Made by a program: the position numbers and the translations under genes. From Aricia agestis (Eukaryota > Arthropoda > Insecta > Lepidoptera > Lycaenidae): DNA of 64,000 bases. Position 1 is the stretch's first letter, and every line of letters starts with the position of its first letter. The DNA is taken from the NCBI RefSeq assembly GCF_905147365.1, contig NC_056425.1, forward strand, positions 13,357,001 to 13,421,000, given 5' to 3'. The notes beneath the pieces were generated by a model. That model saw only the letters and a list, made by a program, of their open reading frames with translations. It was not told the origin of the DNA and made no database searches. Of the stretch, positions 55,483 through 64,000 are shown in pieces.

Positions 55483-58400
55483 ATGGAGGTGGACTTGTAT
55501 GGGACGGATTGGAGTGCGCCTTCCGAGAGTTCCCGTCTTCCCCTTATCGACGAAACATCGGCTTTAGGAAACCAACCCCCTAAAGACAGGTTACCAATGC
55601 TTATATTTTAAGTACAATTATTGTAAAAATTACAATCCTTTACTTAAGTAAATTGCATGTTGTCAAATTGTTGCTACATGAATTTCTTTGTGTCTTAAAC
55701 CTGTTGGTAGACCCTAGAGAAAAAAACGATTTTTATAAGTGAATCGCCCACGTTAGAGCCCAAAAAGGCAACAACGCTATTAAAAGCGATCGTGAATCAT
55801 TTTTTGTGCTCTCCTTTATAATGTGCTCTCCATAAAAAGAGACCATTAGAATCTTGTTATAGAGCCCCATAGAAAATTAGTACAAACCATGTCAGCTTAC
55901 ACAATCTTGTCTTTATGATGTTCTGCAGAAAATTTGTTCAACAATGTTTGTTCAGCATGTTTAGCATGGCCACAGCTGTAGAAAGGGTTTATTTGGTAAC
56001 ATAGATAAAGTAAAAGATTGACAAAGGAAGTCTGTCAGTTTGTACCTAAAATCTTTCAGAGTTTTTTGTATTTTGCTTAGCCTGCTGTACTATTTTATTT
56101 TAAATGTAGACAAATCTAAAATTATCACCTCACAATACAAATTATATTATACCAGGCCATGACAAATCTATTGACACCAAAATCATTAATACCTTGATTG
56201 TGGGAATAGCAGACACAATAGATTTTCAACTGTTATGCGGCACATATGCTTGGGAGTTGATGGGTTGAATTCAGATAGTGGAAACATGCAATAAGATTGA
56301 ATTTGGAAATAAGAGTGACTACTCTAGCATCTACTACTATGATTACAACTTAAGACATTCCACAGACTGGTAGCTGTGCTTGACCAAGTGGAGATGAGAG
56401 TGGAGCGTCTCCGGCGTGACACGGTGCGGATAGAGGAGGAGAAAGACTCACTTCTCTCCACACTTGACAGCATTAAGCATTCCGATTTGCTAGCAGATAT
56501 CTCTGAATGTAAGTTAAAAAAACAATTAAAATCTTTATTAGCTTATATAAAATTAGTATAGGTGAGCATTTCAATCCTCCAAACTAGGCGCAGCCTGTCT
56601 TATGGAGGAATTTCTTTGATTACAACAAATATTGGTTGCACCTTATTATTTTTATTCAGAGCTAGAGCCATGAGCCATAAGAGCCATGCTTCGGCACGAA
56701 TGGGTCGGCTCGACCGGAGAAATACCACGTTCTCACAGAAAACCAGCGTGAAACAGTGCTAGCGCTGTGTTTCGCCGAGTGAGTGAGTTTACCGGAGGCC
56801 CAATCCCCTACCCTATTCCCTTCCCTACCCTCCCCAATTCCTTTCCCATCCCTACCCTCCCCTATTACCCTATTCCCTCTTAAAAGGCCGGCAACGCACC
56901 TGCAGCTCTTCTGATGCTGCGAGTGTCCATGGGCGACGGAAGTTGCTTTCCATCAGGTGACCCGTTTGCTCGTTTGCCCCCCTTATTGAAATAAAAAAAA
57001 TTTTATGAATAAAAAAAAAAAACTTACAACTTACAAGTAAATAACAAGTACAATAATGAGATCCTATTATAGGAACTCATTATTGTATTTATTATGTTGC
57101 ATTTCAAATCCAATTTATAATAACATTCATACAATAATATGCAAAAGCACAAAGTGGGTAGTGTACATCATGTTGTCTAATCCCCAGCCAACTTAAACTT
57201 GTGTTATGGCAATTTGACAATGGATGCACACTAAACAATCTTATCTTACAGTCCATTATTATTAAATGTATACCCAAAGGAGTAGTAAAAATAAAACAAA
57301 ATGATTTTTAACTGTAACCTAAGAAGATAGTAAGAAACAATAGATTTCAATAGAATGTAGTGGTAGTACAAAGACTAGAAAAGTCTACATTGCGTTTCTA
57401 ACTACCCTCAATTAATTATTAGTTGGGCTATATTATAACATCTACTAAGCTTCATAATCCAATAATGCCTAAGTGAATGTCAATACAAAAAATATTTAGC
57501 ATGTCCTTTTAAATTTCAATATCTTTTTTAAGGTGATAGAGACGACATTACGAGATACGCTGACCGCATCCTGGCGCGGGCTATGACGGTCGACGTTGCG
57601 GTGCGCACAGACAGGGACCCACAGCAGGAGGAGGCGTTGCATCAGGTAATTACACTGTCGTCCCTTTAAGGAGTGTGCACACTGAGACGGGCCGTGCCGG
57701 GGCTCAGCGTGCCGGGGCGCATCGCAAAAATCCGCCTCCATACAATTTGTATGGAAGCAGATGCGCGTATCGCACACTGCGCCGGGGGAGCATCGGCGCG
57801 GATTTTTGCTCGGCGGATTTCCGTCAATGCGACACGTCCCGACAAGACCCGCTGCGCCCCGGCAACAGTGTGCTATAGCAAGCGGCGCGCGGATGTGATG
57901 CGATGCGGCCCGGCAAGCCTCGGCTCAAAATCCGTCAATGCATTGCGCGCCGACCCGCCCCAGCACGCCCCGGCACAGTGAGCGCTAAAATCCGTCAATG
58001 CGATGTGACCCGACCCGGCAATAGTGTGCTATAGCGCATTTTGCGCTGCGCTGAGCCCCGATCCGCTCCGGCACGCGCCGACAAACTGTGCCTTTCACCG
58101 CTTAGCATGGTCACTGAAGAAGCGGTTTCTTTTCTACGGAAGAATAGACAATAGTACACGTTCCCTAGAAGATTGTTTCGACTTGATTATAACTATCAAA
58201 CTAATTTTTCGTGGGTAGCTTCATTTTAATAAGACGAACAACAATTTCCTCTGCGATCGAAAGTGGTAGCTAACAGGGATAGAAAGGACTAAATATATGG
58301 ATTTGATATTTCTAAAATAGGACAATGTTATTGTTAAATTATATAACTACATATTAACCTATCAAATATACAAAAATAGCTGGTTACGGTTCCGTTTTAG

Positions 58401-61400
58401 GGTTCAGTGGTCAATGAGGACTTGTACTAGGGAATCTGTACTACAAAGTTACAGTTAGACAAAGGAAATCCGCTATTTTGTCACTGAAATCTGTCATTAT
58501 GTCCACTATTTTCTGTTTCTAATGTTGTTATGCTAAGTGTGCTGGGAGTTCCACACACCCCAGTTCCCTTTCCCAGACTGCCGAGGATGCGTAAGTGCAT
58601 TTCCCCAATGAAAAAAAATTCACTCTATAAGGCTAAAGTCTATTAACGCGCCATGTAGATTGTATGTGCGCCGCAGACTCGATCACTCAAAAAAAGTGCC
58701 GTCTGCGATCTTCCTAAACTTTATAAGAGACTAAACTGTAGAGCACTCTCTGGAGTTTAGTCTCTTATAACATGGGAACTATAAAAATTTACCAAACTCC
58801 AGACCTCAGAGTAATAGACCTACGACTTAAGCATAGAGACCTTGTAAATGGCTGTCAATGACTTACACACCATAATTATCCTTGTTGTATCCTTTCTCTC
58901 TTCTCTCCCTCTCTCTCTCTCTCTTCTCTATCTCTCCTTAATGCGAGCGGCGACGTTATTCCAAATTAGCATACAACTGCTGTTTCTTTTACTACTTACT
59001 TTAAGCAGTTTAGAATATTGTGGAATGGTTTAGATTTCTGAGAAAAGAAAGAAAAACATCAAATTCATGTTGGGTATGGGTCGGGCCCGTCGGGGGCCCC
59101 GTATAATTAATACGGCATATACGGCGGTAGTTAAGCTTTACAGATCGTCAGTTCTTATTTAAATAATTCGTGATGAAATATAATTTTATGACTTCATTGT
59201 GCTGTTGTTTTGGCGCGATGCAAGGTTTCGTAATTTATTCAATTGCTTCGCATCAAGGTATTTATATTGTCACTTTAAAGATTTGGTATGCCAATTTATT
59301 GTAAGTAATTGTTTCGATAAGATATTATACTTTATGTGAAACTAGATGACGCCCGCGACTTCGTTGCGCGGAAATTCGTTAATCGAGCAGTAACCGTACA
59401 TTTTTCTAAAATGAAAAGTACTTATAATAAGGACTCAAACTATCAGCTCCATACTAAATTTCATTAAAATCGGTTAAGCGGTTTTGGCGTGAAGAAGTAA
59501 CATACAGACAAACAGATACACTTTCGCATTTAATATAATAATAATGATATCTATGGACGCTTATTAGCTTTTTTTTCGGCTTAGCTTTAGTTGTGTCGCA
59601 ACCAACTTAATAATTTTGTTGTGTATTCCTGTGGTTGTATATCAACACAACGACGCTCAAATAACAAGGATGCGGTTTTTATCACTTGATATCGATAATA
59701 CTCTTACATCCTATGATAGTTTTCCGTAAAGTGTAGGTACCACAAAAGTGTTCAGGTTGTGGGATATACAGATAAACAAAATATTTCTTTTTTTTTTAAT
59801 TTGTAGAGTGGTAAAAGAATCCCTGATCTATGTCTGTGAGAAACGTAGAGTTTCAGAGGTTCTTTCACAGGGATTTTTTTTTCAATGGCTAGTTCAATGG
59901 AATTAATTGCCAATTTCAATAGAGCTAGAGAACTCAAACTCAAATTTCTCAAACTCAATTTTTTTTATTCAGAATAAATTTTTTCGTCATCTGGTTTAGG
60001 TATTATAAAAACAGCACTGTATTTAGGATCGAAATCGGTTCGGTTTCAAGGAAAGTTGGTCATGATAAAGATTCCTAACCGTAATTATATCAATTTGTAT
60101 TGTTTATGTGTTATAGAGATCGATCGCTAACTCCAAGGTCGCAGGTTCACGTCCTTAAAAGGGCAGACGGCTTGCGTAATAAAAATTGATGAGCTGCTCG
60201 CACTTTGAGAAACGTTTTAATATTGATATTCATTACGTAGCTTTAAGCAAAGCGATGAGAATAATTTACAAAGCAAGATTAGCTAAAGTTGCTACAATTT
60301 GCCTCGAAGGATTTTATTTATTTGATTGGTTTATCTACAGTGTAGATTCTACACAATAAAAGAAGAGAACCGATGAGCAACCTCATAACGAGTTAAACTA
60401 AAACTTATTTTGGTTTCTTAAAATTAGGCCCTTAATAATAATAAAAATATGTTTAACACCTCATTTGAAAAGCAGGGTACTGATCCGGCTGAATCGGTCC
60501 ATTTGTGTCGTGTTTCTAGCATTTTAATAATACAGTATTAGTACCTGATTACATTATTTATATACAATAAATTACAACGCGCTCGACAAATAAAGACAAA
60601 ACTGAATACATGGGCTTGTCAAAATAATATAGCTTTTAAATTACATACCGCCGTACTCAGAGACATTTAATTACGATTAACCTTCAATTTAATGAAGAGT
60701 TTGACAGATAATGTATGGGGCTTATGTCAGAATTTTGAATTAATTACAATTAAGTAATTAATGTTCCACTCTGAGTACGGCAGTAAGAGAGTTACAAAAA
60801 CAAAACAAATACTACTACTTGTAGCCAATTATATTAGTGATCGAAGCAGATAGTATATATTATCAGGCGACTCCATCAAATGGTGTGAGTCACAGCTGTT
60901 TGCAGTGCACTTGTTGACAACTCCAGTCGAGTCGCGGTCAGATAACGGAATATAATGTAGTTTTTATTAAGTAGATAGCGAGAAACGCTATTTTGGACAT
61001 CAAAATATTATGTTACATGTATCGTTAAAAAACACTACGTGCCTGCCAAATCCTCTATGTGTTTTTAGTAAAATTTTCAGGGGTAAACAATAAACTATTT
61101 TATATAATGATGGACTTATCAATAAATTAAAAATGTATGATGGCAAATCCTATTATGTATAAACTAAGACCTTTAATTTATTGATAAATCCATCAATCAT
61201 TAAATAAAATAGTTTATTGTCTACCCCTGAAAATGTTACTAAAAACACATACAGGATTTGGCAGGCGCGACGACTAGCAAGTCTGTGTTCTTGCTGCGAT
61301 TGTCAAAATATTATGCCTTTTTTCATATACTTATTAAGAACGAGAGAGACGATTAATTCAAAGTGCCAATATGAGGGCCTACAAAGCTAAAAGTAGCATA

Positions 61401-61781
61401 TCTCTGTCATTGTTAGATCAGTAATCAGACGAGATGGATGTGATAAATTCTTGCTCTATTATGCCTATATAGTACACAAGCCCTTACTGTTTCGCCATCT
61501 CATGCGCGACCCGTACTCATTTTGATCTCGTGTCCTTCCAGGTGAACATGTACATAGACCAGCTGGTGATGTCCCTGCACGAGGACACCGTGGTCGCGCA
61601 CACGCGCTGTCAGACTTTCATGAACGCCTGCACCTCGCAGCCCGACCCCAACTCCGGCACCGACAAGAACTTCGAGACCGCCATCTTGGGTTGCACGCTC
61701 GATGACCAGAAGCGGGTCAAGAAACGCCTGCAGGGCCTCCTCGACTACTTCGCCAAGCTCAACGTGACGCTGTACTCGTGA
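55483..61781 (+). CDS. BAG2: BAG2-like Hsp70 nucleotide-exchange co-chaperone
   Basis: Four exons, 55483-55589, 56366-56508, 57533-57645 and 61542-61781, give 200 residues. BAG2 binds the Hsp70 ATPase domain, promotes nucleotide exchange and inhibits CHIP ubiquitin ligase. The N-terminal coiled coil reads 'LDQVEMRVERLRRDTVRIEE' in exon 2. The C-terminal BAG/BNB-type domain in exon 4 includes 'FETAILGCTLDDQKRVKKRL', close to the vertebrate 'GCALEDQKKIKRRL'. The exon 1 donor is weak (AG/GTTACC), but phase and protein continuity support it. The TGA overlaps a consensus donor (GTGAGT, 61778-61783), so a spliced variant with a longer C-terminus is possible; the product is only slightly shorter than the roughly 210-residue vertebrate protein. 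Confidence 0.92.
56640..56995 (-). repeat. moth dispersed repeat in BAG2 intron 2
   Basis: A longer copy of the 13730-14110 family, on the minus strand. Markers are 'TTCGGCACGAATGGGTCGGC', 'CGGCAACGCACCTGCAGCTC' and 'CCATCAGGTGACCCGTTTGC', with a CCCTACCC-rich centre. No ORF. Confidence 0.65.
57660..58100. repeat. GC-rich repeat block in BAG2 intron 3
   Basis: This block is far more GC-rich than its surroundings. It begins 'GTGTGCACACTGAGACGGGC' and contains 'ATCCGTCAATGC' near 57823 (variant), 57927 and 57988, 'AGTGTGCTATAGC' twice, and many 'GCCCCGGCA' variants. The words 'GGGGCTCAGCG' and 'GCGCTGAGCCCC' near its ends pair as inverted repeats. Probably a MITE. Open frames in it are compositional. 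Confidence 0.55.
58721..58770. repeat. 50-bp hairpin in BAG2 intron 3
   Basis: The 17-bp arms TTATAAGAGACTAAACT and their perfect reverse complement enclose a 16-bp centre. No target duplication is apparent. Confidence 0.6.
60646..60786. mobile_element. 141-bp MITE with CGTACTCAGAG ends
   Basis: The left end TACCGCCGTACTCAGAG and right end CTCTGAGTACGGCAGTA pair with one mismatch. The interior ('TTTAATGAAGAGTTTGACAG', 'AATGTATGG') resembles 40165-40270 in FAM91A1 intron 9, another copy. Confidence 0.7.
61041..61266. mobile_element. 226-bp near-perfect hairpin MITE
   Basis: The arms start GCCTGCCAAATCCT and extend about 95 bp with few mismatches ('TGTGTTTTTAGTAA', 'TTTTCAGGGGTA', 'CAATAAACTATTTTAT'). 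The centre is about 'AAAAATGTATGATGG'. It ends 275 bp before BAG2 exon 4. Transcribed, it would form a long hairpin RNA. Confidence 0.75.
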
Positions 61782-64000
61782 GTCGAGGGTCTGGCAGGTC
61801 TGCATATTTAAACCAGCTTCGTACATGCGCCTGATGGTAAAACCGCCATGTTGAAATTTTGACAGGTGTCAATGTCAAATTGGGATTGAGTGCTGGTTTA
61901 CATTGATACAGTAGAACGCTAGAAACTGGACGTTGGGCTGGATTAAAACATTTGTATACGGCACTGGATGCATGCTTGCATTAGTACAGTGCTGGACTTT
62001 ATTCCAGTGCTATGGCAAACTACTGTATCAATGTAAATAAACACTAAAACAATTTGGTCTTTTATAAGTGGTTTTTATATTACTGGCCAGGATTATAGAG
62101 TCAATGCCTCAAAGCACGTAAATCTTTGATAGGATTTATATTGCTTGTTTTCTTAATCAGTTATTCACCGTTACCAATACAGTCTTAAATTATAATATTA
62201 AAGGGTGTGTATGTACGCAAGCGTACTTTGAAATGCTATAGTTTGCTCGCGTTATTAAGAAACGCGTACAGCGAGTCAAAAGGGCTTTTATTATCAGATA
62301 ATTCTATTATAATACGACCTACTGGAATAACGCGGCATATTATGACGCTAACAACCAATAGCAACTCTGCTGCCAGGAAAGCACATGCCACTTGTGTGAC
62401 CAATAAAATTAATGTTAACTAATAGGATCACTTCTGTCATTGGTCATTTTTGAAATTAGTACGCATCACTGCCTTTAAACGCGAATAAACTATAGTTTTC
62501 ACTGAATTTTGTGTGACAGTTGTCAGCTTACTTCACAATGTTGGATGTGCTTCGTCGCTAGATGGCGCTAGGAGCGGGCTACCCGCCTGAAATATTAAAT
62601 TATTAAGTTTATTTGAATTTTTGTTTTTAAATTGTAAAGCGGCCGATACTTAACTTTAAATTAATTGAATGTTAATTGTTAAACTAAAATATAACACATG
62701 AAAACATGTCTAACCTAATAATTTTGACTTTGAAAAAGAAAATATAATTTGGCGGGTAGTCTTTAAAAAAAAACATTTTACAAGTTTCATTGGTAATAAT
62801 GTGATCTTGCGAATGTTTGAATATCTTATTGATTTATTAAAATGGTTTTCGGTGCATTATCACCTGGTAATAAGGGCTATGTCTGATTCCTCTGAAGTTG
62901 GTTTTTGTATTAACTGTAGAATATTTATAGGATTTATGTTATGACGATTTCATACGAAGCCCACCATTAGATTAGCTTGTTAACATCAGGTAACTATGAA
63001 ATCGTAACGGTATTTAACTTTCTTAGGAGTGGTAGTATACAATAAAATTGTATGGAAGAGGGGATGGTTATCGAAGATAACAAAAATCTAAGTCTGAGAT
63101 TTTTTTTATTTTCATAGACTTATGTATGATATACGTACGTAGGTCGTAGTGTAATATAGGTACTCTATCGCCTTTGTAACTCGTATGGAAGATTCACAGA
63201 TCATATGTCTAAATTAAACTTTTTTTAATTACGCTGAGCTGCAGGCAAGACCTTCTCTCAAACTTTTTTTCTGATTTTGGTCTGATTTTTTTTTATTTGT
63301 TCATTTTTATGTCACTATAATGGTCTGTTAAATATAGGTATATTTAGATCTGTGATTTGGAGTGATTTGTTTTGGATGTTTTAAAACGATCTCTATGTGA
63401 CCTACTGTTGAAAGTTCTAGAGATATCTACACAAATTCAGTGCATGTTATCCGAATATTCTAAATTATATTAGGTCTAGTCAAAATTTGTATTTGGAATC
63501 TGTGAATTCATTTTTTTGGAAAAAAATCGGTCCATAGACAATTCTTTTCGAAATTTGAATTTGTGTGGATTTTGTGATTCAAGCGCGTTCAGGGTTAATT
63601 TACCTCAGAGTTTTTAAAACTCTTTTTTATGTTATTTGAAGATCCTGCGCAGGTAAAATAGCCCTGTACGGTATTATGCAATAGTTTTTGATACAACTGC
63701 CTATCACTACAATAGGAATGTTTATAAGCACACAATAAGATAAATAAACTTGAAACGAATATCTCATAAGTCATAAGTCATCAATCCTATAAGAATGTTT
63801 TCGCGCGTGGCCAAAATGAGAACTATCGTTGCCATCTTACAAAGTGTATATAATACAAGAGACAACTGTTCTTTGACATTGTCATTCAAGTGGCATTTTG
63901 CACGTAAAAGAATTATAACAATGCAACCACGCGCCAAAACTCGCTTGTAGGTCTGTTTATGTAAAATGTATGTTTCGGTTATTACAATAATTTGTTTTAC
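61782..64000. other. BAG2 3' region, no further gene recognised
   Basis: A MITE with TTTACATTGATACAGTA ends lies at 61897-62037. The remainder is AT-rich with 'GTACGC' words around 62210-62470. I see no conserved coding region or RNA gene up to the window edge. The 71-codon frame at 62207 has no recognisable features. Confidence 0.5.

Larger units (their letters stand above)
58101..61541. other. rest of BAG2 intron 3
   Basis: It contains the 58205-58415 dispersed repeat, a hairpin (58721-58770), a CT microsatellite (58890-58940), a retroelement tail (59340-59540) and two TIR elements listed separately. 59541-60645 holds nothing I can recognise apart from an AT-rich background. Confidence 0.5.

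Noticed and set aside
57496..57981. ORFs of 67-102 codons in BAG2 intron 3
   Set aside because: Compositional frames in the GC-rich repeat block; only 57533-57645 is a real exon.
61500..61826. 108-codon minus-strand ORF
   Set aside because: Antisense to BAG2 exon 4, which matches the conserved BAG2 C-terminal domain.
62207..62422. 71-codon plus-strand ORF as a gene
   Set aside because: No domain, no plausible splice context and low complexity; left as unannotated sequence.

Overview
This is a eukaryotic, almost certainly lepidopteran (moth or butterfly), nuclear window. Intron-rich genes with GT/AG junctions sit among dispersed repeats of the kind common in moth genomes: tRNA-headed SINEs, the 'GCACTTGGCC' repeat, retroelement tails ending in 'CGCGGGCAACAGCTAGT', and many TIR elements. 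I assembled the gene models by hand from splice sites and reading phase, so the exon coordinates are predictions.

Layout. Positions 1-8200 are repeats around a Penelope-like retroelement with an intact reverse transcriptase/GIY-YIG ORF (1966-4380, minus). Positions 8341-15925 (minus) hold five exons of an Ir75-type ionotropic receptor whose 3' exons lie beyond the left edge. Its intron 4 carries an intact mariner-superfamily transposon with 440-bp inverted repeats. Next come an intronless LanC-like gene (16259-17560, minus), a decayed DNA transposon (17708-19601), LRRC49 (20050-24259, plus), Snapin (27113-28182, plus) with the HemK2/N6AMT1 methyltransferase starting one base after its stop (28184-28819, plus), a delta/epsilon GST (28886-30025, minus), NAXD (31967-33465, plus), FAM91A1 in 19 exons (33905-49153, plus) and a BAG2-like co-chaperone in four exons (55483-61781, plus).

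The host genes are housekeeping and sensory functions rather than one pathway: odorant/acid sensing (Ir75), microtubule polyglutamylation (LRRC49), lysosome and vesicle trafficking (Snapin, FAM91A1), release-factor methylation (HemK2), NAD(P)HX repair (NAXD), detoxification (GST) and Hsp70 co-chaperoning (BAG2). Snapin and HemK2 look dicistronic.

The most unusual material is in the repeats. Three insertions of about 30-37 bp consist of little more than two transposon ends and are flanked by target-site duplications (20501-20530, 25993-26021, 53250-53286). Paralogous sequence without the insertion is visible in this window for two of them. They look like footprints of excised, possibly P-superfamily, elements, and a THAP-bearing element with 8-bp duplications (53150-55143) shares its terminal sequence with one of them.
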